A DNA stretch of 64,000 nucleotides from Lutraria lutraria (lineage: Eukaryota > Mollusca > Bivalvia > Venerida > Mactridae): assembly GCA_964023205.1 (NCBI GenBank), contig OZ026847.1, forward strand, positions 10,664,599-10,728,598, given 5' to 3'. Below are positions 11,125-23,713 of the stretch, in pieces (the first letter of the stretch is position 1; each line of letters opens with the position of its first letter). The position numbers and the translations under genes were made by a program. Under the pieces are notes generated by a model. The model saw only the letters and a list, made by a program, of their open reading frames with translations. It did no database searches and was not told where the DNA came from.

Positions 11125-11372
11125 TTGTGGTCTACTGGTTACGCCCTGGACTATCAATTGAAAGGTCGTAGGTTCGAATAGTCCAGATATTTCAGGTAAG
11201 CCTTTTCAGAGACCCAATCCCCACTTACCGAGCCCAGAACTGCGTTGAATAAATCACAGGAAACGGGTTAGGCATGTATCGGTGCTTTACAATGGGCACG
11301 GTGAAGAACCAGAAAAGCTATAAAGATCAGAGTAAGAATATAAATGTCCAGTTCTCCTGTTTCTTCTCTCCC
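11125..11372 (+). mobile_element. SINE family A, copy 1 (3'-truncated)
   Basis: tRNA-like head with A-box-like 'tggtctactggttacg' and B-box-like 'ggttcgaat'. It is followed by the family body 'accgagcccag', 'aatcacaggaaac', 'tgtatcggtgctttacaa.gggcac', 'gaatataaatg.ccagttctcctg'. The 3' part ending 'gttaaacaacatataa' in other copies is missing. Confidence 0.7.
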
Positions 11373-12329
11373 CTTATCTATTTGTCATTTATTTCAGACC
11401 CGTTACAGAAATTATAAACAATAGAATTATAACAAGTTAATAATATTGTCCTAATAAATTGCCATAAGATAACATTCCAACTTCCATCTCTGCCAATTCC
11501 CAACCCACATATTTTTACCTGCCTCTTTGCCACAAATTCATTATCTCCTAATCTGGAAGCCATATGAAATTCATACTCCAAACTTATATTGGTGTTTGAT
11601 GGATAAACAAAAAAGTTGGATCTGACCAATAATTATATAGATTCCAAGAAATTGCCTTTTAAAACAAACACAAAAAAATCCCCTGTTATAGGCGTTGAAC
11701 TTTAAAGCCTTTTAAAGAACAGACAATTGATTTCATGATGAATGTCGATTTATTTCGTGAATTTCTACTATCTATATTATGTAATGGTCATGAACTCTGC
11801 AGATATCTCTCCCAACAAAATATTTAGTATGAAATATTACATTTCGTGTAACTTTATGGCATATTTTAGGGTCTACGATGATTAACATACCACTATAAAC
11901 ACGATATAGACATCAGTCTAACTGAATACCACACTAATGATGATAATGCTGATCACGCCTTGGAAAGAACTTTATATTATAAATTTATTTTGCATCCGAT
12001 GAAGATCCAAAAGATCACTTAGTCTCATACATGAAAACTGAACGATAGTTCATCTTTCCAAAGCCGTCACTCGCTCGGCGCGCGTGGATTTTGGTAATAC
12101 CAAAGCACTGCGTCTTCTACATCCGTCATGCAATTTTAAGTCTGGTTCCCTGTCCACGTTGCTGTGCAAGTCTTTAATATCTCTGCAAGTTAAAGTCGCA
12201 CCAACAACCATTTTTAGTGACTTTGCCAGCTTATTCGGTGGATGAAGACAAATGGTGTATGCCTGAGTATAACATTCATCATGCAATAAGCCAGCTGTAT
12301 ACATGTAGTTTCCTGGCATGGGTTTCTTT
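11373..12329. other. intergenic DNA
   Basis: No recognisable gene. Open frames near 11378-11629 and 12050-12319 on the minus strand show no motif and are probably chance. Confidence 0.4.
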
Positions 12330-12425
12330 CGGCCTCGGTTGGATTCGAATTCACTTGAGTACGGGACAAGTGCTTACCAGTCAGAGGCCGAAAACACTCG
12401 ACCCGGAATCCCACGACACTTAATC
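12330..12425 (-). mobile_element. SINE family D fragment (tRNA-like head)
   Basis: Shares an ordered set of phrases with 48012-48095: 'ttggattcgaa.tcac', 'cttaccagtcagaggcc', 'aaacactcgac'. A third, weaker relative is at 33655-33710. On the minus strand it has B-box-like 'ttcgaatcc'. Ends are not defined. Confidence 0.4.
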
Positions 12426-13180
12426 TGTCATGATTTTCATACGCTGGGTGGCGAGAACTTCCGTGATATTTTTTAACAATATCAAAATAAGAGTTGTGAA
12501 GTGGCATTATTCATAAAACATATTTCTAGACCAGAGATATCGTTTTGTTCTAGGTACGTGTATTATGTTCTTGACCTAAAAGTCTCAAACGTCTGACTCA
12601 TAACTCCGTTGTTCCAGAAACCATATACATGCTTTATGACTGTGAACATTCAGCGCGTATTAGGTCAATTCATGTGACCTACATGTGTATTAATCTATGT
12701 GGATTGTATAATTATCACCCTGGGACAAGAACGTCCATACATGAGTTGATAAAATCATTAATAGTTTGGACAATTAAACCCATATTGAGAGCGCCAGATA
12801 TTCACATATGCTTTCATAATGTATTGGAAAAATGGTACAATTCGAGAAGAATATGTTATCGTTCACATCATCAGCCAGGTTGTTTGTTCCATTGGGAAGT
12901 TAGCCATTGCTATAGTAACTCCTTCACGAACGAAACGGGTTTACTTACACAAGGATAGCATTATTACACCATTTACCATTTATGCAAATGGTATTATTAC
13001 ACCGATTGGTGAATTTTACTTTATAAAAATAGCCGATCAAAATTCCATGTTTTATATCGTTGTGTATTTTTAAACTTCTGTTTACAAGTTTTCTTTTGAA
13101 CTTTGTCAGTTCATACAAGTATGAAAACATGCTGTATGGAATTTGATGTGTCATGCCAGTCACGTGCATGGTTCATCAAG
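12426..13180. other. intergenic DNA
   Basis: Contains open stretches near 12629-13073 without recognisable domains. A small hairpin around accatttaccatttatgcaa is at about 12968. No gene supported. Confidence 0.35.
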
Positions 13181-13478
13181 TGGAGTGGTCGGTGGTCTAG
13201 AGGTAACATGTTGGACTACTGAACGAAAGGCTGTTGCCCCGCCATTCGAATTTCTCAAGAACGCCTTTTTCTGTGTTCCCATCCTAGCTAAGAGTCAATG
13301 AGTGTGTCCAAAAAATCACTGAAAGATGGTCGAGACGTGTATAGGTGCTTAACATCGGGAGTGATAAAGAACCAGCAGAATCTATTCGAAAAGAAGAGTG
13401 GTATACTAGTAAATGACCGTTCTCCTGTATTTTACCCCCTGCCCCCCCCCCCCCTCTCTCTCTTACAACATATGAATC
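13181..13478 (+). mobile_element. SINE family A, copy 2 with expanded C-tract
   Basis: A-box-like 'ggtggtctagaggtaacatg' starts the tRNA-like head, followed by 'atttctcaagaacgc', 'aaaaaatcactgaaa', 'gtataggtgctt', 'gataaagaaccag'. The 3' half is replaced by a run of about 14 C before 'acaacatatgaat', the family's 3' tail. Confidence 0.7.
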
Positions 13479-14887
13479 ATGATTGATCGAATACAAATTC
13501 ACCATGCAAGTTTTCTATGCCAGTGTTACAATTGAAAATGATCGCATTACATTTATTTGAAATTGGAAGAGAACACCGGCCTCGTATATGTATATCAGAG
13601 CATAATAGAGTTGATCGAGATATTGACATCAAAAGCAGAGCGTTGCAACAGATTGTACGTGAGGATTAGAATGGAAATTTTACAACCATCAATGTATGCT
13701 TCGCACTTTGATGACCAGTGGAAGTAGGAGAAGCTTCCAGTTGCTATGGAAACAATCAAGTACTGTCCCTGAAGTTATACATCTTGATAAAAGTATCAGA
13801 GCTCAAACCTCAAATCCACCCGCATAGTGTTTCTGTTGAAAATACACCACTGTTTGTTTACTATAAATACATATTCGGTTTAATTTTGCAGACCGATAAA
13901 CTAATGATTATGTGTCTGTTTTGCTAACATTAGCTAAACATCGTAAAACAAAATTGGCTTTAAGATTGGAATACTGAAATTCTGAATATGATACCTGATA
14001 TTTAAAGAAACACAGCACTAAAAATTATCATAAGCATTACTACTCTCAGACTGAACCCAACGCATCGATGCCATACTTCATGTAGAATTTATTTTTCATA
14101 AAGTGTACTTTCGTGTCCTTCTGATTGACTAAGTGAGACTTTTAGTCTGTGCTAATTACTTTCCGTTTCTGTCATTCGTGTTTGGATTCGTGTCTCTCTA
14201 TTTCATTCCTTAAGTGAAAACAGACAATGTCGCTTTTTCTCAATTCTTTACAGGATTAACGACATAACAAAATTCTGGATATATTCATTTTTCAATTGAA
14301 CCATTACAAAACACATTTTTAAGATAAGACTGTCTGGAAATTCAATACAATGGTCCCAGAATAACGTGTTACATAATTCAGCGTCTCCATATTTCTAATG
14401 ATACTGAAGCCACGCAAAACCATAACAGTTGGGCCATCCTTAAGAAATTGTTGATTTGCTGGTACGCGACCGACATATTAAAATATTTCCAAACCTGAAA
14501 GTTTTTTTTTCCTTATTTACTCTCTACATTTTTTTATATAAGCATATAATGTTATTAATAACAAAAGAAATGACTGCCTACCTATTCATAGTAAACATTT
14601 TTGCTAAGAACTCCACACCATCATTTTTGAAAAATGGTCTTGAAGATCGTTTTTATTGCACATGTACTGACCTATCGTAGGTCTATATAAAATATGGACC
14701 TTTATTTGTAAAAAAGGGTTATTGGGCTTGGCATATGAGGAACAATCAGTCTTAAACAATTAGCCACTTAGTCATAACATCGAAGGAATAGATATTTGAA
14801 AATTGGGATAAAGGTACATGACTGTATAGTGCTTAAAATAACTTATGTTGCTCCCTGAGGTCTTTGTACAAAGGGTTGTATGTACGT
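13479..14887. other. intergenic DNA
   Basis: AT-rich, no gene or repeat family recognised. Confidence 0.4.
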
Positions 14888-15128
14888 GACCCGCCTCCGT
14901 GATCGAGGGGTTAAGGTCGCTGACTTAAAATCACCGTAACCTCTCATTGATAGAGGATGGTGGGTTCGAGCCCCACTATCGACCATGGCTCTTTATGTGA
15001 GAAAGTAGGCTGTTACTTACGGAGGATAGGGATCTAGTAACAAATTTTCGTAAAGTAGGTGAATTGTGTGCCTTATATGACTCTGACTGTTGAAAAGGGG
15101 CGTAAGACTCGATCTAAACAAACAAACT
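14888..15128 (+). mobile_element. SINE family B
   Basis: tRNA-like head: A-box-like 'tgatcgaggggttaaggtcg', B-box 'gggttcgagcccc'. It is followed by 'tatgtgagaaagtaggctg...cttacggagga' and a tail 'ggcgtaagactcgatctaaacaaacaaac'. From memory this is the layout of a SINE common in bivalve assemblies. Clear tRNA folding fails at the acceptor stem, so it is not a tRNA gene. Confidence 0.7.
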
Positions 15129-15619
15129 AATTGTCTGTATGTGTTAAATTATTAACAATGTTTACCAATAACGCATATTCTATTATTTTATGACTTGTTT
15201 GTAATTATATTTTCCTTGATAGCAGAGATAAAGTGAATAACATGGGAGGTTTTAATGACACGTTTCAAAGAGGTAAACAAGGGTTATCGCATTAAATATC
15301 AGTGAAGAGAAATAGGAAATAGATAGTTCATGGTAATCATTAAATATTCATGAGTTACAATACGCACATGTAATTTTATGAGAGCGAAGTAAAGACCTTC
15401 ATTCGTAATATAAGGTGGAGGGGGTATTTACTTGTTGTATATCTACTTGTTGTACCCTCTGTGTGTATTGTTCGTCTTGAACAACCATAAAGCTACTAGA
15501 GATGTACAATTGGAGTATCAAGTGGACACAAGTCACTTTGAGGCTTGAAAGTTCTGTAATACTCACCGATCAACTGACGGACGGTCGGCTTGACCTTATT
15601 GATATACTGTATTTTCATT
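15129..15619. other. intergenic DNA
   Basis: Nothing recognised apart from short G-rich sequence near 15415. Confidence 0.4.
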
Positions 15620-15784
15620 TATTTTCGTTGGGGATTGTACTTATGTGGCTAATTCGTGGTGACATAAATTCCTGGATTGATTTTTGTAAAGAAATGCCTT
15701 ATCTCTGCACTTAAATTCGTGGGATTTGATTTCGTGGATGAGCCGACCCACGAATCCACGAAATTAAATCCCCAACGAAAAGTA
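15620..15784. repeat. foldback repeat with 'ttcgtgg' motifs
   Basis: Outer arms ttttcgttggggatt (left, from 15623) and aaatccccaacgaaaa (right, to 15781) are inverted. The inside repeats 'ttcgtgg' and its reverse complement several times (for example acccacgaatccacgaaa), allowing nested hairpins. Probably a short foldback MITE. Confidence 0.6.
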
Positions 15785-17867
15785 TTGAGTCCACATCATT
15801 CAAGCGGTGGAGAACGTGTCACTTTATTCAACTTGTCAGTAAACATTGTGTAGTTTCACATAGATGATGTTTTCATGGCATGCGCAAAGAGAAAACAGCC
15901 TTGTAATTGTTTATGTTTCTTGCATTTGGAGTGTACACAATCAAGCTCATTGACAATATAATTAGTTTCTGTCATAAAACGTACTTGTAGGTGCGTGTAC
16001 TGTTTGTAGATGGTATTGCTAATTGATTATAAAAAAGTGTTATGTCAAGAAATATATTCTCAAAAACAATTAGAAACTAAAACACCACCAGATCTAGGAG
16101 TGCCGCCTTAGAACTGTCAACAGCAAAGCTGTAGGGGATTTAAACGTATTTGAAAGGGTCAATCTCATAAACTTCCTCGGAACAACATCAACAACAAATA
16201 ACGTATCGAAATTGTCAGGGCGATATAATAGACCTGCCAAAAAACACGGAAGGAGAATAAGCGAGCAATTCTATAACATGTAGGAGTGACGTGTATAGCC
16301 TTCGTTTCTCGATTTTATGCAAACTACGTAATTTGAGACTGCGCGCACCCAACAAAGTATAATCTAAATAAAGTGTGTTCGCTTTAACGTGTGAAATGTG
16401 GGTTCTTTAGTTAGTATTAAATGTGCACACCAATATCGATATATTACTTTTTGCACAGACTTTTTAATTATCGACTAACCCATATAGTATGCGTGTAGCA
16501 AGTTGCATTCGTCTGGGTGAGTCGGCTAAAGTAATTGGACATTCTGTGGCAACACTGCAAGTTGGCACGACATTGTGGCGACAGTTAAGCTCCATCAGTT
16601 GGGTGCACAAGTGCTGCACGAGATATAGCGTGTTCGAGACAACGTCAAGGCATATGTTTCAACGCTTTACTTGATTACTTGCAGTGAATTCAGAAACATT
16701 TATATCTATCTGATAATTTTGGTTTACATACCATGTTTGGGTGTTTGCAGCGTCCCATTGAACGAAATAGAAATAGGTCAATGCAGGAAAGTAAACGTGG
16801 AGCACTTGTTGTGTCAATTATCTATTGTACATAATTTAAAACATACAGTCAAGTAGTTTTACATAGTTATTAGACTTATATAACCCGGCGATCTACGTTC
16901 GAATCAGGGTTGCCACAGGTCATGCCCTTCAATAAAAAAATGACAAAAATGTTTTCCTCAATATGTAAAGAAATTACAGGTTCTTGTGGAAAGTAATTAA
17001 GTATCAATTAGAATACAGTCTTAAAGGTGAACCACATTGGTATTTGTAACATTGTAGTCTTAAAAAAGGAACAAGTACAGTTAATTCTTTACGTTTCTAT
17101 TTTTCTTAGATTACTAGTAATGCACAGGCAGGAGTAACGGATCCGTGATAATAAAATTTTAATACTCATACATTCTATACAAAAACATACCATAATTTAA
17201 CCCAAAATTACCTTAAATAACAGATCTTACCAAAATAGTAATTAAAATATTAACTTTAAGAACACACATTTAATATGAATCTGTCATCTAGTAATCATTT
17301 GGAGGACATACACGTGGTATTTTGTTACATTTTTTCGTAGGTTAAGTTCGGTTTTCTTCAGTCAAATGTCTACAACGCCTGACCCAGATGTGGCTACGAT
17401 AGGCTTCAATATAATGTTTGTAAAAATCGATACAGAACAAGTTTTTGTAAGCATGGGAAACTTCGTTAGTTATACATTCAAATGTATATAGAAGGGCATC
17501 AGACGATGATCTTTTAGTGTTTTATTTATTTGGATTTTACGCCGTATTTCAATAAATCTTTAGTTATAAACGGCAGCCGATTCACCTAACAAGTTTTCCT
17601 GGACGGTATTTTAACCAGTACTAACTTACATGTACACAAGGAACCGGCAACCTCTCCATATGTGGAGGAAAATCAACACGTTTGTCTAATTTTCACGGAC
17701 GGGTATGATCAGCCACGAATGGGAATCGGATCCAAATCGCCGGGTTACAAATCTAATGTGTTAACAACTGGACGACGGCCACGGCCTGGAGAGCATACAG
17801 TCTGTTGCAATGTATTTCAATAACTTGGTGATGGCTGTTTATTCAGGTTTTTAAGAGTTTTTGTTAA
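15785..17867. other. intergenic DNA
   Basis: AT-rich non-coding DNA. A weak tRNA-like, SINE-derived patch lies around 17690-17790 ('aaatcgccgggttacaaatc'). No gene recognised. Confidence 0.4.
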
Positions 17868-18050
17868 AACAGTTTGAATGTTCAGTGACCACCTCCGAAT
17901 AAAAGCCACCCTGTGAATAAAGTCCATTCTTTGAAAAAAAACGTCATTAATTATTTATAACAAATCGTCTTCCGAATAAAGGCCACCTGGCAATAAAGAA
18001 CACATTATGTCTCATCCGAAGATACATTTGTTTACCGGTTGGAGAGTACA
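17868..18050 (+). mobile_element. MITE family 1, copy 3
   Basis: Carries 'gaccacctccgaataaaagcc', 'tgtgaataaagtcc', 'attatttataacaaat' and 'caataaagaacacattatgt' in the family order. End sequences are degraded (right end ggttggagagtacagta). Confidence 0.55.
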
Positions 18051-18601
18051 GTATTATGTACCATAATAATACTAGCAATTATATCTGCATACTCTATTTA
18101 TTATTTAGATGCAATAATAATTGAAGTCACGTGATCCTAATTATATCCCACAATGCAATTCCCCTTTCTCTTCGAATTTAACCCTAAAAGGCACACATTA
18201 CGAGCACTACTTTCCACAAAATTCGATTATTTCTACATTTAAGATCTAGATCGAGTGCATCTAACATGGCTTATGCTCTTAGCAATTAGATGTCCTGTAA
18301 ATAATCAAATCATGTGGTTTGAATGCATTTCAAAGAACAGGTTTTGACATTTTCTCTCTTCAATAATTTATTCAACTTTCCATAAACCTACTATGCTTTT
18401 CCAGACACATTTGTTCACCCGGAAGCATTTTACCACTGGACTTTAATACCGGTATCTATTAGAGAGTAGATCTATGAAGACCGCCTACTTGACCAAACAA
18501 TCTGACCTTCAATTGAAGTCAATTTTAACACGTGGACAACGTGGGTTTGAGAAAATATGAGAACCGGTTAGGATGGTAAGTGAACGTGAAAGTGAAAATC
18601 G

Positions 18602-20050
18602 GTGTGACTCAGGTTGGATGATTTGTAGATATATGTTGATAGGTGAACATTGGGGTGACTCAGGTTGGATGATTTGTAGATATATGTTGATAGGTGAACA
18701 TTGGGGTGACTCAGGTTCGATGATGTGTAGATATATGTTGATAGGTGAACATTGGTGTGACTCAGGTTCGATGATTTGTAGATATATGTTGATAGGTGAA
18801 CATTGGGGTGACTCAGGTTGGATGATTTGTAGATATATGTTGATAGGTGAACATTGGTGTGACTCAGGTTCGATGATTTGTAGATATATGTTGATAGGTG
18901 AACATTGGGGTGACTCAGGTTGGATGATGTGTAGATATATGTTGATAGGTGAACATTGGGGTGACTCAGGTTGGATGATGTGTAGATATATGTTGATAGG
19001 TGAACATTGGTGTGACTCAGGTTGGATGATGTGTAGATATATGTTGATAGGTGAACATTAGGGTGACTCAGGTTGGATGATGTGTAGATATATGTTGATA
19101 GGTGAACATTAGGGTGACTCAGGTTGGATGATGTGTAGATATATGTTGATAGGTGAACATTGGGGTGACTAAGGTTGGATGATGTGTAGATATATGTTGA
19201 TAGGTGAACATTGGTGTGACTCCGGTTGGATGATGTGTAGATATATGTTGATAGGTGAACATTGGGGTGACTCAGGTTGGATGATGTGTAGATATATGTT
19301 GATAGGTGAACATTAGGGTGACTCAGGTTGGATGATGTGTAGATATATGTTGATAGGTGAACATTGGGGTGACTAAGGTTGGATGATGTGTAGATATATG
19401 CTGATAGGTGAACATTGGTGTGACTCAGGTTGGATGATGTGTAGATATTTGTTGATAGGTGAACATTAGGGTGACTCAGGTTGGATGATTTGTAGATGTA
19501 TGTTGATATTTGAACATTGGGGTGACTCAGGTTGGATGATGTGTAGATATATGTTGATAGGTGAACATTGGTGTGACTCAGGTTGGATGATGTGTAGATA
19601 TATGTTGATAGGTGAACATTAGGGTGACTCAGGTTGGATGATGTGTAGATATATGTTGATAGGTGAACATTGGGGTGACTCAGGTTGGATGATTTGTAGA
19701 TATATGTTGATAGGTGAACATTGGGGTGACTCAGGTTGGATGATGTGTAGATATATGTTGATAGGTGAACATTAGGGTGACTCAGGTTGGATGATGTGTA
19801 GATATATGTTGATAGGTGAACATTGGGGTGACTCAGGTTGGATGATGTGTAGATATATGTTGATAGGTGAACATTAGGGTGACTCAGGTTGGATGATGTG
19901 TAGATATATGTTGATAGGTGAACATTGGGGTGACTCAGGTTGGATGATGTGTAGATATATGTTGATAGGTGAACATTGGGGTGACTCAGGTTGGATGATT
20001 TGTAGATATATGTTGATAGGTGAACATTGGGGTGACTCAGGTTCGATGGA
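18602..20050. repeat. 51-bp minisatellite, about 28 units
   Basis: Head-to-tail units of 51 bp whose core is gatatatgttgataggtgaa followed by 'cattgg'. They vary at a few sites: gatTtg/gatGtg, ggttGga/ggttCga, and attgGggt/attgTggt/attAggt. Because 51 is divisible by 3, one frame stays open through the first nine or so units, giving a 17-residue repeat containing CRYMLIGEHW. Later units carry TAG in that frame. Units with 'gattt' and 'ttcg' cluster at the left end, and 'gatgt' units dominate the middle and right. There is no sign that it is translated. Confidence 0.97.
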
Positions 20051-20063
20051 TGACTAGTGGATA

Positions 20064-20245
20064 TACAGTCAAAACAAACAAAGTCAATTCCTGAGAAAGA
20101 CTAAATGTGGCCTTTATTGACAGATGGCCTTCCTTCGGTGGTCATTTTGTTTTTTATAATGAAAGACATTCTTTAAACCTATGGCCCTTTCTTCACAGGG
20201 TGGCCTTTATTTGGGGGATGGTCACTAACACAGGTATGACTGTAT
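20064..20245 (-). mobile_element. MITE family 1, copy 4 (inverted)
   Basis: Reverse-complement copy. Its right edge acaggtatgactgta is the family terminus and its left edge is tatacagtcaaa. The interior reads 'gtggcctttattgacag' and 'ggtggcctttatt', the reverse complement of the usual phrases. It begins 14 bp after the minisatellite. Confidence 0.7.
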
Positions 20246-21399
20246 TTGGAATGAGAGCATCGATATTAGTCATGTGTTACGTCATATTCAAGGAAATGTT
20301 GGTTTTGCTCTATGTTATGTTCTATAGTAACTACAAAAGGTTGAACAACCGATCCTAGGAAAACGATTAATCCCAAAGTAATTCTGAGTCGTGACTCATC
20401 CTTTACCGATTATGTTGTCTGCTATTTGATTCATTGGATGCTTTGTTAAATGAAAGTCTTAATTTCTGCCTGTCGGCGTATTAGTAATCAGTTTTGTCTT
20501 TAAGTAGGTGTTATTAAAAATGAATGACACCTTCCACTGTGTATATACTTGGTGGTGAGCCAAACATGGCGGCAGATAAAATGATCAATTGGTAAATCAA
20601 TAAATTTATTGGTTTGATATAACGAAAAACTAACTTGATTTAGATAAAACTAGAACATTTGTACAACTTGAATTCAATGCACATTGCACAACTAAACCTC
20701 ATGAAATACGTCTTGTTTTACCAATGAATAACTGTAAGCGAAGAAACGGCGAAATATTCTTTCGAATTGAGTTACGAACATCTATACATTGAACCCAATT
20801 CAATTATTTTGACTCCATTAAATCGTATTGAAGTGTATTTAGAAAGCAATGGTACACTGTCTTCTCTGAGATCTCAATTTACGAAGTTTCTGAGTCAATT
20901 AAGCGTTGTATTGCATTTTCAAAGTTTGACGGAAATTGCTTGCTTGCCTTATCATTTCCACAAAAGCATGATCTAATCTATTTGAGTGTCTACGCATAAG
21001 TCCCGAAGTAGCTTAGTTCCATCGTGAGTGTTATTTGTATAGTTGAGAAGTGTTTCTCATCGGGACTCTTCTTATTTCGAAATCAAGAAAAAAAACGGAC
21101 AAATTTATCGGACCCGTCATTTATGCATTATCCATTATACTTAGTCAATGTTTGCTTATCCGCAAATCGTTCTCATCCGAATTTCCCCATGCTTTAAACG
21201 AGTCCGGATTAGAAAAGTTACATAGACATTAGGCAAATCAAAACAAAAATTTGAATGGTTAGCCTGAATATCTATATAATGGCATTATGAAACATTTTAT
21301 GAAAACCGGAATTCTCAGTAAACTGGACTTTTATCAAAGGTCCGTTCTGGGTCCGGTTTTCCTGGGTTTTACACCATACACGAAATGAAATTAACTTAC
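20246..21399 (-). other. intron of the claudin-like gene and flanking DNA
   Basis: DNA downstream (on the minus strand) of the splice donor at 21399. I read the minus strand for a following exon with the family's GLW-C-C type motif and found none here. The next exon must lie further left or is too short to see by eye. Confidence 0.4.
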
Positions 21400-23635
21400 C
21401 CTCTGGAGAAGGATATGTGACCCATTGAGTTGAGCATATGCTGAGCACGTATATCACTGTCGTCACAAGACTGAGCAAAATAGAAACGTATCTCGTTCGG
21501 ATGAATACACGATGTTCCCAAAATCTGGACAACGTCATCAATTCATCCGGAGTAAGTCGGTTAATATCGTGTGCTTCATGATGAAGTTTCATTTTCGATT
21601 TTTCGATGAGTTTGCATGTTTTCAACCGTTCCTGTTTATGCCGTCGAATATAATTAATGTCGTCTTCAGATATATATTTACTTCCTAAATCCGGGTGAAC
21701 AAACATTAATCCTTCTTGGCGCGCTTTTTTCACAGGTGTCGATGCACGCGGTATTTCCGGTTCAGGTTTCTCCAAATTTTCGACGCGTTTTTTCAAAGAC
21801 ATGCGTCGTTCACGGCCCCATTTCATCCACTGTGATTCCTTATGTGACAGGTATCTTCTAGATCTACGTGTGGACCCAGATCGGGATCTAAACGAACCCT
21901 GTGATGACCTACTTTTGATTGAAGAGCTCCGTTTGTGTTTATCCCATTCATTGTTGATTTGATCCAGTTGAAGGCCAACCGTCTGTGCAGGAACTTTAAG
22001 ATTCTTGCTTTGTGTAAAGAGCACATCGAAGTCTGGCCCGACGTTCGCGCTGAACATCGGCATATTATCCGGTCGTTTGACATCGTTGCTTCTAAAATCC
22101 AAAGGCGGCTTATATGCGCTGGATAGGTGACTTTGTCCAATAATATTCCTATTAGTCATTTGTCGATTTACCATTTCTTTATCACCGGACACTTTTTTCT
22201 CAGTTGTTTTACGACATGTTACAGTCGGCGCAACACTTTGACTATTAGTATCAACTACAGTTCTGTCAACACCGCTAGTGTCGACATCATCCGCACTACA
22301 CATACATATATTGCCTTTCTTAGGTTCATTTGTATGATTAATTGTATTATCGGAATCGATAATTCGTGTCCCAAACGTACTATTACCTTCGTGGCGTATA
22401 TTTCTGGTATCTTCACACAAATCAATACCCTGATCTTGTAGACTTTGCTCTATATTACCGACTCTGGCACCACTATGATAACTATGAATACTCTCCTGGG
22501 AGCTAAAGCCAGATGTAACCGTCTCACCTAGTCCGCTTGTTTCCGTTGAGCTCTGATTCGCTAAACGCTTTCTTTCCGCGGAAGACTGATGAACAAGGCG
22601 CTTTACCTCTGTAGCAATTTGGTTAGGGTTGACAATTCGATGAAGACTTTTTGATTTTTCGAGCATCGACGGATAACTGTCCGGAGATAGATATTGTTTT
22701 TGGTCCTTTGTCGTTTTGGCATTAAAATGTCTTCGTCCAGCAGCCTCGGGTGACAGATGAACAGACTTCACATTTCCAGCAGAATTGTCTGACACATGTA
22801 CCGAACAAACCGCAAGCACTTTATTGCCAGCAGACCGTAGGCGGTCAATTACAGATTCGTTTGTACTTAATTCGGCAGACTGGTATGAGTCACTGTTGTC
22901 GACAGACCTTGATTTCTCCTTTAGTCTAATTCGCTCATTGAACTTTTGCCGGTAATCGGTAACATCCACAGCACTGTTTCCCAAGCGAAGTTTGATTTCT
23001 TGTAATGGTATTTCTTCAGGAACTGCACCATGAGAGGTTAATCCATATTCTGGGCGTGGTGCTGAATGTTGAAACTTTGATAAATCATATTTAATTGGTG
23101 ATGTCCGTAAAGAACCCGATTGTAGAGATTTTTCACTTACACTCGCAGAATCTGTTTTCTTTTCAATATTTCTACTTTGAACTTTATCAATTAAATCCGC
23201 GGAGGTCACTGTTGGCGATTTCCTTGGCAGCTCGGACACGGTTGGAATATGCTCCTCTATATCAAACCGCCCCTGTGTTGACTGTTTAACTAAGGCTCGC
23301 CGCTGTGGCTTGCATTCCGCCGAATGAGCACGAACAGAAATCAAACCTTTAGCACTTATCGGAGTTCCGTCATTTAATGATTTCGAATGAATTGACGCTA
23401 ATTCCAAACCAGTAGTATGTGTGTGTTTTAGATTCTTTTGATCATGCTCATGAGTTTGTAAATCAATACCTAATTTCACTGGCTGTTTTGTCTTGTCCTC
23501 AATACCATGAGAATGGTCTCGTTTGGAACGAACACCGCTATTTACACTAGTACTGTATTTTTTACCCGCATCGGCAATTCCGGTTAGTCTAGAACCAATG
23601 TTGCTCGGAAAGTCACCATACTTGGGATGAGACAT
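21400..23635 (-). CDS. first coding exon of a membrane protein with long disordered N terminus (claudin/PMP22-like, partial)
   Basis: The minus-strand exon gives 745 codons plus one base. It ends at CCAGAGG|GTAAGT (donor at 21399-21398, phase 1). The start ATG at 23635 follows an in-frame TGA 24 bases upstream; a likely 3' splice site (tttttatcccag) puts the exon start at 23713. Residues 1-570 are hydrophilic, Ser/Thr/Lys-rich and without a known domain. A basic Ser/Arg stretch follows (SSSIKSRSSQGSFRSRSGS), then a charged helical part rich in KxxRL-type spacing (SEDDINYIRRHKQERLKTCK). Residues 716-735 are one transmembrane helix ending CSTQWV, like the end of helix 1 in PMP22/claudin tetraspans. 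Beyond the donor the frame runs open to 21272, probably as intron. I infer a tetraspan whose helices 2-4 are in unseen exons; other single-pass proteins remain possible. The exon is certain, the family is not. Confidence 0.8.
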
Positions 23636-23713
23636 CTCGAATTCGTCGCCTTGTCTTCAGAAACAAATTTCGATTCCAATTCGAAAACAATCGTCGCTGT
23701 CTCTTCAGAAGGC

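Noticed and set aside
14888..14995. functional tRNA gene
   Set aside because: A- and B-box-like sequences are present but acceptor and anticodon stems do not pair; it continues into a SINE body and tail.
18573..19061. 162-codon open frame with a 17-residue repeat
   Set aside because: It is the reading of the 51-bp minisatellite; frame retention follows from unit length and later units carry stops.
18602..20050. CRISPR-like regular repeat
   Set aside because: Units are contiguous without unique spacers and the genome is eukaryotic.
21272..21399. 42-residue C-terminal extension of the claudin-like protein
   Set aside because: It lies beyond a consensus GTAAGT donor and is most likely intron; it would appear only in unspliced RNA.
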